DNA of 64,000 nucleotides from the NCBI RefSeq assembly GCF_026627925.1, contig NZ_JAPNLE010000001.1:1-64000 (forward strand). The letters are read 5' to 3'. The position numbers and the translations under genes are program-made. The notes beneath the pieces were generated by a model, which searched no databases, was not told the origin of the DNA, and saw only the letters and a program-made list of their open reading frames with translations. The DNA is from Cupriavidus sp. D39. GTDB lineage: Bacteria; Pseudomonadota; Gammaproteobacteria; Burkholderiales; Burkholderiaceae. How positions within the stretch are numbered: position 1 is the first letter of the stretch; every line of letters starts with the position of its first letter. This document shows positions 42,891 to 51,541 of the stretch, one piece after another.

Positions 42891-45800
42891 TCATTCAGCC
42901 GATGCCGCCTTGACAACGTGCACCGGGTGCTCGGCGTGCAACGGCTCGGTATGCGTGTGATGCTTGTCGACAATCGGCTTGCTACCGGCCATCTTGCGCA
43001 GCGCCACGTAGAACACCGGCGTCAGCAGCAGGCCAAACAGCGTCACGCCCAACATGCCGAAGAACACCGCGATGCCCATGGCACGGCGCATCTCCGAGCC
43101 GGCACCCGTAGACATCACCAGCGGAATCACACCCATGATGAAAGCGAACGACGTCATCAGGATCGGGCGCAGACGGAGCCGGCTCGCCTCGATGGCAGCC
43201 TGCATGATCGTGCGACCCTGCATTTCCAGCTCGCGAGCGAACTCGACAATCAGGATGGCGTTCTTCGCCGATAGCCCCACCAGCACCATCAAGCCAATCT
43301 GCGTGAAGATGTTGTTGTCGCCATTGGTCAGCCACACCCCCAGCAGCGCCGACAGAATACTCATCGGCACGATCAGGATGATGGCCAGCGGCAGCGTCAG
43401 GCTCTCGTACATGGCGGCCAGCACTAGGAACACCAGCAGCACGCTGATGGGGAACACCCACATGGCGGCGTTGCCGGCCAGGATTTGCTGATACGTCAGA
43501 TCAGTCCACTCCATACGGATCCCGCGCGGCAGCGTTTCGGCGGCAATGCGCTCGATGGCGGCCTTGGCCTGGCCCGACGAGTAGCCGGGTGCAGGGCCGC
43601 CGTTGATGTCGGCAGCCGTGAAGCCGTTGTAGCGCACCACCATTTCCGGGCCGTAGGTCGGCGTAACCTTCACTAGCGACGACAGCGGCACCATCTCACC
43701 GGCAGCGTTGCGTGTCTTGAGCTGAAGGATGTCGGCGGCCGTGGCGCGGAACTGCTGGTCAGCCTGCGCACGCACCTGGTAGACGCGACCGAACTTGTTG
43801 AAGTCGTTCACATACAGCGAGCCGAGGTAAATCTGCATGGTGTCGAACACGTCGGTCACCGGCACGCCGAGCTGCTTGGCCTTGACACGGTCCAGGTCCA
43901 CGTCGAGCTGCGGCACGTTGATCTGGTAGCTCGTGAACATCGGGCCCAGTTCCGGCGCCTTGGAGGCTGCCTTGATGAACGCCTGCGTCGCATCGTTGAG
44001 CGCTTCGTAGCCGAGTGCGCCACGGTCCTCAAGCTGGAGCTTGAAACCACCCAGCGTACCCAGGCCCGACACCGGCGGCGGCGGGAAGGTGGCGATCTGC
44101 GCGCCCTTGATTTCAGCGAACTTGGCGTTCAGCGCGGCAGCAATCTCCGCAGCCGATTCACCCGGGCCACGTTCCTTCGACGGCTTGAGCACCGGGAACA
44201 CCAGGCCCGCGCTCGACGAGTTGGTCAGGCCGTTCACGGACAGACCCGGGAACATCGGTGCGTGGACCACGCCCGGCTGCTTCAGTACGATTTCACCCAT
44301 CTGGCGCACCACTTCTTCGGTGCGGTCCAGCGAGGCGCCGGCCGGCAGTTGTGCGATGCTGACCAGATAGTCCTTGTCCTGCGCCGGCACGAAGCCACCC
44401 GGCACCATCTTGCCCATCAGCAACGCCAGGCCCAGCAGCAGGCCATAGAGTACGAACATGATGAGCTTGCGTTGGATCACACCGCCCACGCCCTTGCCAT
44501 ACGATTCCGAACCGCGGTGGAAGACCTTGTTGAATCCGTTGAAGAACGGGCCGAGGATGCGGTCCATCACGCGGGTCAGACGGTCCTTCGGTGCGTGGTG
44601 GTCCTTGAGCAGCAGCGCAGCTAGGGCCGGCGACAGCGTCAGCGAGTTGAACGCCGAGATCACCGTCGAGATGGCAATGGTCATCGCGAACTGCTGGTAG
44701 AACTGGCCGGTCAGACCCGACATCGAGGCCAGCGGCACGAACACGGCCACCAGGGTCAGCGCGATGGCGATAATCGGCCCACTCACTTCCTGCATGGCCT
44801 TGTACGTCGCGGCACGCGGCGACAACCCTTCCGAGATATTGCGCTCGACGTTTTCCACCACCACGATGGCGTCATCGACCACGATACCGATGGCCAGCAC
44901 CATGCCGAACAGCGACAACGCGTTGATGGTGTATCCGAAGGCGTGCATCAGCGTGAACGTGCCGATGATGGAGACGGGTACAGCAAGCAGCGGAATCAGC
45001 GAAGCACGCCAGGTCTGCAGGAAGATGATGACCACCAGCACCACCAGCGCGATTGCTTCGAACAGCGTGTGGACCACGGCGTCGATACTTTCCTGCACGA
45101 AGCGCGTCGGGTCGTAGACGATCTCGGCCTTCACGCCGTCGGGCATGTCCTTCTGCAGCTCGGCCACGATGGCGCGCACGTCATCCGAAATCTGCAGCGA
45201 GTTCGCACCTGGCTGCTGGAAGATAACGATTTGTACTGCATCCTTGTTGTCGAGCATTGCACGCAGCGCGTACTCCGACGACGACAGCTCGATGCGCGCC
45301 ACGTCCGACAGGCGCACCACACCGCCTTCGGGCGTGGTCTTGAGGATGATCCCGCGGAACTGCTCTTCCGTCTTCAGGCGCCCCTGGGCATTGACGCTCA
45401 GCTGCATCGGCACGTTCGATGCCATTGGCGAGGCACCGATGATACCGGCCGCCACCTGCACGTTCTGTTCGCGAATCGCCTTGACCACGTCGGTGGCCGT
45501 CATGTTCTGGCGAGCCACCTTCTGCGGATCGAGCCAGACACGCATCGAGTAGTCACCGGCACCCCAGAGCGCGACCTCGCCGACGCCGGGGACGCGGGCG
45601 AGCCGGTCCTTGACGTTGATGAGCGCGTAATTTCGCAGGTAGGTCAGGTCGTATTTGCCGTTCGGCGACACGATGTTCACGCCCATGGTCAGCGTGGGCG
45701 ACGACTTGACCGTGGTCACGCCCAGGCGCTGCACGTCTTCAGGAAGACGCGGCATGGCCTGGTTCACGCGGTTCTGCACGAGCTGCGCGGCCTTGTCCGG

Positions 45801-46103
45801 ATCGGTGCCGAGCTTGAACGTGACCGTGGTGGTCATGTTGCCGTCGCTGTTCGCCTGCGACTGCATGTACAGCATGTCCTCGACGCCGTTGATCTTCTCT
45901 TCGAGCGGCGAGGCAACGGTTTCAGCGATGACTTTCGGATTCGCGCCTGGATACTGCGCGCGCACCACCACCGAGGGCGGTGCTACTTCCGGGTATTCGG
46001 CGGTGGGCAGCTTGAACAGCGAAATCACGCCGCCAAGCAGGATAATCACCGACAGCACGCCCGCAAAAATGGGCCGGTCGATGAAGAATTTAGAGATGTT
46101 CAT
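42891..46103 (-). CDS. RND efflux transporter, HAE1 family (MexF/AcrB type)
   Basis: A complete 1070-residue inner-membrane proton antiporter. Family blocks: N-terminal MNISKFFIDRPIFAGVLSV, TM4 region GIVVDDAIVVVENVER with the proton-relay Asp pair, LQTWRASLIPLLAVPVSIIG, and GLSAKNAILIVEFA in TM10. The last 25 residues are His-rich (VDKHHTHTEPLHAEHPVHVV). Twelve membrane helices and two large periplasmic loops are expected. It lies 23 bases after the membrane-fusion gene and just before the outer-membrane factor: a standard tripartite operon exporting hydrophobic drugs or solvents. Confidence 0.95.
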   Translation of the reverse strand: MNISKFFIDRPIFAGVLSVIILLGGVISLFKLPTAEYPEVAPPSVVVRAQYPGANPKVIAETVASPLEEKINGVEDMLYMQSQANSDGNMTTTVTFKLGTDPDKAAQLVQNRVNQAMPRLPEDVQRLGVTTVKSSPTLTMGVNIVSPNGKYDLTYLRNYALINVKDRLARVPGVGEVALWGAGDYSMRVWLDPQKVARQNMTATDVVKAIREQNVQVAAGIIGASPMASNVPMQLSVNAQGRLKTEEQFRGIILKTTPEGGVVRLSDVARIELSSSEYALRAMLDNKDAVQIVIFQQPGANSLQISDDVRAIVAELQKDMPDGVKAEIVYDPTRFVQESIDAVVHTLFEAIALVVLVVIIFLQTWRASLIPLLAVPVSIIGTFTLMHAFGYTINALSLFGMVLAIGIVVDDAIVVVENVERNISEGLSPRAATYKAMQEVSGPIIAIALTLVAVFVPLASMSGLTGQFYQQFAMTIAISTVISAFNSLTLSPALAALLLKDHHAPKDRLTRVMDRILGPFFNGFNKVFHRGSESYGKGVGGVIQRKLIMFVLYGLLLGLALLMGKMVPGGFVPAQDKDYLVSIAQLPAGASLDRTEEVVRQMGEIVLKQPGVVHAPMFPGLSVNGLTNSSSAGLVFPVLKPSKERGPGESAAEIAAALNAKFAEIKGAQIATFPPPPVSGLGTLGGFKLQLEDRGALGYEALNDATQAFIKAASKAPELGPMFTSYQINVPQLDVDLDRVKAKQLGVPVTDVFDTMQIYLGSLYVNDFNKFGRVYQVRAQADQQFRATAADILQLKTRNAAGEMVPLSSLVKVTPTYGPEMVVRYNGFTAADINGGPAPGYSSGQAKAAIERIAAETLPRGIRMEWTDLTYQQILAGNAAMWVFPISVLLVFLVLAAMYESLTLPLAIILIVPMSILSALLGVWLTNGDNNIFTQIGLMVLVGLSAKNAILIVEFARELEMQGRTIMQAAIEASRLRLRPILMTSFAFIMGVIPLVMSTGAGSEMRRAMGIAVFFGMLGVTLFGLLLTPVFYVALRKMAGSKPIVDKHHTHTEPLHAEHPVHVVKAASAE

Positions 46104-46126
46104 GATATGACTCCCGTTGACCGGTA

Positions 46127-47308
46127 TCAGGCGGCCGACTTGGCGTTACCTGCGCTCACCATGTCGACGCTGCGCGCCTTGACGGTGTCGTTGGGGCGCA
46201 CGCGCTGGATGCCGTTGACGACGATGCGCTCTCCCGGCTTGAGGCCGGTTGCCACGATGCGCAGTCCTTCATGGAGCGCGCCAAGCGTGATTTCGCGGTA
46301 TTGCACGCGACTGTTGGCATCGACCACGAGTACGTATTTCTTGGCCTGGTCGGTACCGATGGCGGCGTCGTCGACCATCACCGCAGGGTGGGCCTGGCCG
46401 CCACCTACCTTGACGCGGGCGTAGAGGCCCGGCACCAGCGCGCCGTCGGCGTTGTCGATGCGGGCCCGCACACGGATGGTTCCGGACGTGGTGTCGAGAT
46501 GGTTGTCGACCGAGACGATGACGCCCTTGCGCGAATAACCCGTCTCGTCGGCGAGGCCCAGTTCGACCGGCATCGGCGAATTGGCGCCACGACGCAGCGA
46601 GCGCAGGTAGGTCTGCTCGTCGGCATCGAACGAGGCGTAGATCGGCGAAACCGATACCAGGGTGGTCAGCAGCGGTGCACCGGCACCGACGGACACGATG
46701 TTGCCGACCGTGAGCTCGGCGCGCGACACGCGGCCCGCCACCGGCGCCACGACATCGGTGTACGAGAGGTTCACCTTGGCGGCTTCCAGTGCGGCACGGG
46801 CGGCCTTGACGCTAGCCGACGCTTCACGCGCGGCGTTGTGCTTCTCGTCGAAGTCGCGGCGCGCGATGGCATTGCTTTCGATCAGGCGGTCGGCACGCGC
46901 CGCGTCGCTCGTGGTGTAGCTCGCACGCGCTTCGGCGGCGGCCAATTGCGCGGCGGCGCGGTCGACTTCGGCCTGATAGGGGCGCGGGTCGATGGTGAAC
47001 AGCGAATCGCCCTTCTTGACGAGTTGGCCGTCCTTGAACTGGACCGCCACGATCTTGCCAGGCACCAGCGGACGAATCTCGACCTTGTCGATGGCCTCGA
47101 GCCGGCCCGAGTAATCCTGCCATTCCACGACGGATTGGCTGATTACGGTGGCCACGTCGACGTCAATGGCGGGCGCGGCAGGCGCAGGCGACGCAGCCGT
47201 GGCGCTCGCTACGGGGCCGTCACTGCCGTGGGTGAGCGCCAGGCCCGTCACACCCACGATAAACAGAATACCTACTGCCATCGAGAGTTTCTTGCGATTG
47301 GTAATCAT
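46127..47308 (-). CDS. RND periplasmic adaptor (membrane fusion protein, MexE/AcrA type)
   Basis: A 393-residue protein with an N-terminal membrane anchor (LSMAVGILFIVGVTGLAL), lipoyl half-motifs (IRPLVPGKIVAVQFKDGQLV and VVAPVAGRVSRAELTVGNIV), a helical hairpin between them (AAARAELTxx-type segments around LAAAEARASYTTSDAARADR) and a C-terminal beta-barrel and proximal domain. No lipobox Cys, so it is anchored by the uncleaved helix. First gene of the pump operon; the dyad operator lies 160 bases upstream. Confidence 0.92.
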   Translation of the reverse strand: MITNRKKLSMAVGILFIVGVTGLALTHGSDGPVASATAASPAPAAPAIDVDVATVISQSVVEWQDYSGRLEAIDKVEIRPLVPGKIVAVQFKDGQLVKKGDSLFTIDPRPYQAEVDRAAAQLAAAEARASYTTSDAARADRLIESNAIARRDFDEKHNAAREASASVKAARAALEAAKVNLSYTDVVAPVAGRVSRAELTVGNIVSVGAGAPLLTTLVSVSPIYASFDADEQTYLRSLRRGANSPMPVELGLADETGYSRKGVIVSVDNHLDTTSGTIRVRARIDNADGALVPGLYARVKVGGGQAHPAVMVDDAAIGTDQAKKYVLVVDANSRVQYREITLGALHEGLRIVATGLKPGERIVVNGIQRVRPNDTVKARSVDMVSAGNAKSAA

Positions 47309-47467
47309 GATTCAGAATCCTTTTCCGTCTTAAGTCGTTTCAAAGCAAATCGGGTACTGCGGTCCAGGAGCTCCATCCATTCGGTGCGTCTCGCGGGTGT
47401 GGCTCTAAGCTTGGAACCCAGTATTGACCGCGCAAGACCGCCGATAAAGACCCGTTTTTTGGTCACT

Positions 47468-47488
47468 TTGTGTCGTTCATGGAGACAA
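47468..47488. promoter_or_regulatory. Module operator upstream of the RND operon
   Basis: On the plus strand TTGTGTCG-N5-GGAGACAA, the complement of which reads TTGTCTCC-N5-CGACACAA. One of at least four similar dyads in front of units of this module. The rest of 47309-47556 is promoter region without a gene. Confidence 0.6.
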
Positions 47489-47556
47489 TGTGAAAGAAGG
47501 GAGCCTGGGCGCGTTTTTTGTATAGCCAGGCAGTTACCCTAGGTGAGCTGCAGGGC

Positions 47557-48369
47557 TCATCGGGTCGATGCGGGGCCGAGTCTCGGTGCCAGATGCCGCC
47601 GCAGGAAGCCTGCGACATCGTTGAGGGCCGCCGGATTGCCGGGCAGTTCGGCGTGGCAAACGCCTGGATACCGACGTGCTTCTGTCGGTACGCCAGCCAC
47701 GATCAGCCGCCCCGCGTATTGCTCTCCTTCGCTCTTCGCCCCATCGCGCTCTGCACTGACGATGAGCGTCGGCGGCAGGCCGGCCAACCGGCGGGAGTCC
47801 AGCGGAGCGGCGTACGGGTGCACGCACTGCGCCATCCCCGGCAGATACGCCTTGTATTGGCGCGCACGGTTGAGCGGGTCCGCCTCCGGACCGGAGCCCG
47901 CCGGCCCGTGCGTCAGTCGCGTCATGCTGGGGTCTAGCAACGGCGCGATCAAAGCTTGAGCCGCCAGGCTAATCACGCCGCGGTCTCGAGCCATGGCCGC
48001 AACACCAGTGGCGATGCTTGCCCCCGCGTCGTGTCCGGCCACGGCAATGCGATGGCTGTCGGCCTTGAACTGCCGCGCATGTTCGACTGCCCACTGCAAT
48101 GCCAGGTAGACATCTTCCGGCGCTGCGGGGAACGGATGCGCGGGAGCTAGCGAGTAGTCGACCGAAACAACCCAGGCCCGAACCTGCTCTGCCAGTACCG
48201 ATGCCTGGTGGTCGGCCTCGTCGAGGTCACCCTCGACGAATCCGCCCCCGTGGCAATAGACCAAGATCGGCACTGTTGCCTTCTCAAACTTCGGTCGATA
48301 GCAGCGCAACGTAATGTCCTGCGCATGCCCGGAGATGGAAATTTCCTGTGTCTCGAGATTCGAATGCAT
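47557..48369 (-). CDS. Alpha/beta hydrolase (HSL-like) with Asp at the usual Ser position
   Basis: A 270-residue protein. HGGGFVEGD is the oxyanion-hole motif of the hormone-sensitive-lipase family. The nucleophile elbow, usually GDSAG, reads VAGHDAGAS, so the expected serine position is aspartate. A later Asp (SAERDGAKSE) and His (YPGVCHAEL) complete a possible triad. An Asp nucleophile would suggest different chemistry from an esterase, or loss of activity. Cytoplasmic, no signal. Lies directly upstream of the pump operon, same direction. Confidence 0.75.
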   Translation of the reverse strand: MHSNLETQEISISGHAQDITLRCYRPKFEKATVPILVYCHGGGFVEGDLDEADHQASVLAEQVRAWVVSVDYSLAPAHPFPAAPEDVYLALQWAVEHARQFKADSHRIAVAGHDAGASIATGVAAMARDRGVISLAAQALIAPLLDPSMTRLTHGPAGSGPEADPLNRARQYKAYLPGMAQCVHPYAAPLDSRRLAGLPPTLIVSAERDGAKSEGEQYAGRLIVAGVPTEARRYPGVCHAELPGNPAALNDVAGFLRRHLAPRLGPASTR

Positions 48370-48599
48370 TGCTACGGCAGTCTGTTCACATTTGCTGCGA
48401 GGACCTGATGGGTCTTACGCGAGTCAGCCGACTCGGTCACCCTGATGCACGGTTCCCCTTACGTGCACCGCGCCGAACTGTACTGCGAGCACGCACGAAG
48501 ATAAGTAGCCGCGGGGATGGAAGACTTTTCATGTTTCGTGAACGATGCAGGCGCCAACCTGGCGCGAGCGCATCGTCCTTCTACGCTTCCGGGCGCCGC

Positions 48600-49574
48600 T
48601 CAGGAGCCGCGGCCAGAGTTCACGTTGCCTTGCTTGACGGGACTATTCGTGTCGAAGCCTGGGGCAGAATTTCGAAGGAGCGTACAGCGCTCGAATATCT
48701 CCGCGACCCAGTTCACGAAGGCGCGTACCTGTGGCGAGAGATGTCGGCTTTGCGGGAACACTGCGGAAATAGGAAGGGACGCGGGGTTCCATTCCGACAA
48801 CACTTCAACCAACTCTCCGCTATCGAGGTGCGGCTGCGCCAGGATGCGCGGAATCTGGATGAGGCCGAACCCCTTGAGCCCGCACTGGAGATGCGCATCT
48901 CCGTCGTTTGCGGCAAGCGTCGAAGGCACCTTGACGTTCATCGCTTCGCCGGCCATCTGGAAGTTCATGTTAATCATGCGGCCGGTACGACTCGAAAAGT
49001 AGTTTACCGCTCGATGCCTTTCCAGGACGTGCGGTGACTTCGGCGCCCCAAACTCGCGGATGTAGCCAGGGCTGGCGGCGGTCAGCAAACGGAACACTCC
49101 CACGCGCCGTGCCACGAGCGTGGAATCGTCGAGATTGCCGATGCGCAAGGTGCAGTCAATTCCTTCCTGGACCAGATCCACCAGCCGGTCGCCAAAGCCA
49201 AGCGTCAACTCGATCTCCGGATACTTGGCTCGGAATTCGTCGAGGGCGGGCACTACGATCAAGCGGCCGATGGAACTCGCCATGTCGACGCGCAACTTGC
49301 CCTTCGGCGCGCGCGGTGCATCGGTGAAAGAGGCTTCCGCCTCGTCAATTTCGGCAAGGATGCGCGCACATTGCTCGTAGTACGCCGCACCGGCGGATGT
49401 CACGCTCAGGCTCCGTGTGGTCCTGTTCAACAGTCTCGTATCGAGATACGCCTCCAACTCCTTAATCAGGCGCGTCACCGACCCCTTGGGCAGGTCCATC
49501 GAATCGGCGGCCCGCGTGAAGCTGCTGGTCTCAACGACACGGGTGAACACCTGCATTGCTTGAAGCTTGTCCAT
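48600..49574 (-). CDS. LysR-family transcriptional regulator
   Basis: A 324-residue regulator: winged helix-turn-helix at residues 4-62 (FTRVVETSSFTRAADSMDLP, GSVTRLIKELEAYL, LLNRTTRSLSVT) followed by the two-lobed effector domain (GKLRVDMASSIGRLIVVPAL onward). The start MDKLQAMQVF at 49574 is the family norm; an in-frame ATG 15 codons upstream adds non-family sequence. Its position between the hydrolase/pump genes and ChaC makes it a candidate controller of the module. The gap 48370-48599 holds no gene. Confidence 0.9.
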   Translation of the reverse strand: MDKLQAMQVFTRVVETSSFTRAADSMDLPKGSVTRLIKELEAYLDTRLLNRTTRSLSVTSAGAAYYEQCARILAEIDEAEASFTDAPRAPKGKLRVDMASSIGRLIVVPALDEFRAKYPEIELTLGFGDRLVDLVQEGIDCTLRIGNLDDSTLVARRVGVFRLLTAASPGYIREFGAPKSPHVLERHRAVNYFSSRTGRMINMNFQMAGEAMNVKVPSTLAANDGDAHLQCGLKGFGLIQIPRILAQPHLDSGELVEVLSEWNPASLPISAVFPQSRHLSPQVRAFVNWVAEIFERCTLLRNSAPGFDTNSPVKQGNVNSGRGS

Positions 49575-49655
49575 GATCTCAACGATGAGCAATGTGCCGC
49601 TGCCAGTGCGAAGCCACATGTGTTTCCAATGTGGGATTGCGGCGACGAAAGACGT

Positions 49656-50321
49656 CTAAGGTGCCGTTCCGTTCGATTTCTGTCGGAGCACATTGGCGAG
49701 GTCGGCGATGTATTCATCCGTCAACCCGCAATCGGACAGCGCACGCTCCAGCTTGTGAACATATTCGGCATTGGACCCAAAGGCCCCCGTGGCGCCGGCG
49801 ACGATTGACGCGATGCTTTCCACGCTGGCGTCGCGCTCGTACTGGATGCCGGTTGTATTGGCGACGAACACGATGCCGGTCACTTGGGAACCGTCGGCCA
49901 GTTCAAGCGAGGCCCAGGTCGGCACGTAAGAGCCCGCGATCATTTCGCGCACCCAAAGAACTCGGAGGTCGTCTTCGAGATGTGCCGCAGTGAGCCGGAG
50001 CGCTACCCCTTGCGCGGTCCCTCCTTGTTCGAGGGCCAACATTCTTCCGGGCACCTCTGACGACCCTCGTCCCGCCACCATCCGGATGCAAAAGCTGCGG
50101 CGCCAGCCTTGAAGGGTCGCCACCTCGCGCCTATCGAAGTTGAGCAATGGGTTCCACATCAAGGACCCATAGGCGAAGACCCAGATGTCCTCGCCGGGAG
50201 GCCTGGCGCGCATCGTGGCAGCAAGCGAGGCGTCGATTTGGGCTTGGGTCCAGATAAGGGCTTTGGGAAGGGCCAAGCTCCCCAGCCAGGCCCCTGAATG
50301 AATAGTTTCTCTGGTGTACAT
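49656..50321 (-). CDS. ChaC-like gamma-glutamylcyclotransferase
   Basis: A 221-residue protein with the family signature VFAYGSLMWNPLLNFD (substrate-binding YGSL) and the conserved GWRRSFCIRM and VANTTGIQYERD regions. ChaC enzymes cleave glutathione to 5-oxoproline and Cys-Gly, which fits a module that also carries a glutathione transferase. GAGAGAG precedes the ATG at 50321. Divergent from the LysR gene at 50460; the dyad between them may serve both. Confidence 0.85.
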   Translation of the reverse strand: MYTRETIHSGAWLGSLALPKALIWTQAQIDASLAATMRARPPGEDIWVFAYGSLMWNPLLNFDRREVATLQGWRRSFCIRMVAGRGSSEVPGRMLALEQGGTAQGVALRLTAAHLEDDLRVLWVREMIAGSYVPTWASLELADGSQVTGIVFVANTTGIQYERDASVESIASIVAGATGAFGSNAEYVHKLERALSDCGLTDEYIADLANVLRQKSNGTAP

Positions 50322-50439
50322 GCTCTCTCTCTTGGCCACATTTGGCCGAGGGGGCCGCGAATCGATGTCGCGATGTCGCGGATATGGCAGCATTATTGGT
50401 GTCAGGAGTCACTTGATAAACATGCTAAAATGCGACTGT

Positions 50440-50460
50440 TTGTCTCCGGATAGGACACAA
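50440..50460. promoter_or_regulatory. Module operator between ChaC and LysR
   Basis: TTGTCTCC (50440-50447), N5, GGACACAA (50453-50460); the last base is the A of the LysR start codon, so binding would directly block LysR expression and could control the divergent ChaC gene. Confidence 0.6.
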
Positions 50461-51368
50461 TGTCTGATCGCATAGATGCCTCCGTTGCGGATATCGAGGC
50501 CTTCGTCGCCGTAGCCCGAAGCAGCAGCTTCACGCGCGCGGCCGAGGGATTGGGAACAAGCAAGTCGAACGTCGGCAAGTCGGTTCAGCGACTCGAAGCC
50601 GCACTGGGGACGCGCCTGTTCCAGCGCACTACCCGCGCTGTCCGGCTCACCGAAGACGGCGAGACGTACCTAATGGCTTCGGAGACCGCGCTCGAGGGAC
50701 TGCGCGAGGCTGGCCAGGCATTGGCGGCCCGACGCGCGGAGCCCATCGGCAAGGTACGGCTCGATCTGCCTGCCGGCTTCGGCCGCCTTCTGTTTCCCGC
50801 GCTGGCCGAGCTCCGGCTACGACATCCCCGCCTCACGTTTGAGCTCGCACTCAACGACCGCATGTCCGACCCCGTCTCCGAAGGTTGGGATATCGTCGTG
50901 CGCATCGGCGACCTGCCGAACGACGGCGAAATGACCGTCCGTAAGCTGTGCGATCTGCGCCTGGGGCTCTACGCCTCGCCCGACTATCTGAAGCAGCGCG
51001 CCGAAATCCGCTCCCCGGCCGACCTGCCTGGTCACGATGCCATCGTGTTTCGCGGACCCACCGGCCGTCTGCGGCCGTGGAAGGTGGCAGACGGCCCGCA
51101 TATCAAGGAGCTGTCGCTCAATCCCGTGCTCGCGCTGGCCGATGGTCACGCACTCGTTGAAGCAGCAGTGCAGGGTTTTGGCATCACGCAAATCCACGAC
51201 CGCGTCGCCCAGCCACATGTCGACGCCGGGCGATTGGTCCACGTCCTTCCCGGCTCTGACGTGCCCGGGCCTCCCGTGCACGCCATGATTCCGCTGGGCC
51301 TGAAAATGCCCGCGAAGACGCGCGCCGTGCTGAATCAAATCGTGGCGTATTTGCAGCGGACAGACTAG
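50460..51368 (+). CDS. LysR-family transcriptional regulator
   Basis: A 302-residue regulator: helix-turn-helix with FVAVARSSSFTRAAEGLGTS, KSNVGKSVQRLEAALGTRLF and QRTTRAVRLTEDG; effector domain starts GKVRLDLPAGFGRLLFP. Transcribed away from ChaC, the usual divergent arrangement of a LysR gene and its target. The operator dyad overlapping its start codon suggests autoregulation. Confidence 0.9.
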   Translation: MSDRIDASVADIEAFVAVARSSSFTRAAEGLGTSKSNVGKSVQRLEAALGTRLFQRTTRAVRLTEDGETYLMASETALEGLREAGQALAARRAEPIGKVRLDLPAGFGRLLFPALAELRLRHPRLTFELALNDRMSDPVSEGWDIVVRIGDLPNDGEMTVRKLCDLRLGLYASPDYLKQRAEIRSPADLPGHDAIVFRGPTGRLRPWKVADGPHIKELSLNPVLALADGHALVEAAVQGFGITQIHDRVAQPHVDAGRLVHVLPGSDVPGPPVHAMIPLGLKMPAKTRAVLNQIVAYLQRTD

Positions 51369-51480
51369 CTTCGTCGACCTGCGGCTCGGGGCCCTAGATC
51401 AATTGTTCTCGCTCTGGCAAAAGAGAGTCGCCTGCCAGGCGGTTTATCAACGTGAGCAGTGTCGGTAGATTGCGCTATCC

Positions 51481-51502
51481 CCAGACACACTGGTGTGTCT
51501 GG
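51481..51502. promoter_or_regulatory. 22-bp palindrome upstream of the epoxide hydrolase gene
   Basis: CCAGACACAC (51481-51490) and GTGTGTCTGG (51493-51502) are perfect 10-bp arms around TG, 40 bases before the ATG at 51542. Too tight a loop for a terminator and no T run; probably an operator or cruciform. Confidence 0.6.
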
Positions 51503-51541
51503 AAAACTTCGCGATTCACCATCGCATTAGCGACGACACTC

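Noticed and set aside
44943..46424. Long open frame on the plus strand opposite the RND transporter and adaptor genes
   Set aside because: It is antisense to clear, conserved genes and its translation is His/Arg-rich with no family character; a by-product of high GC content.
46271..47542. Open frame of 423 codons antisense to the membrane fusion protein
   Set aside because: Composition is typical of an antisense shadow and it runs through the pump promoter.
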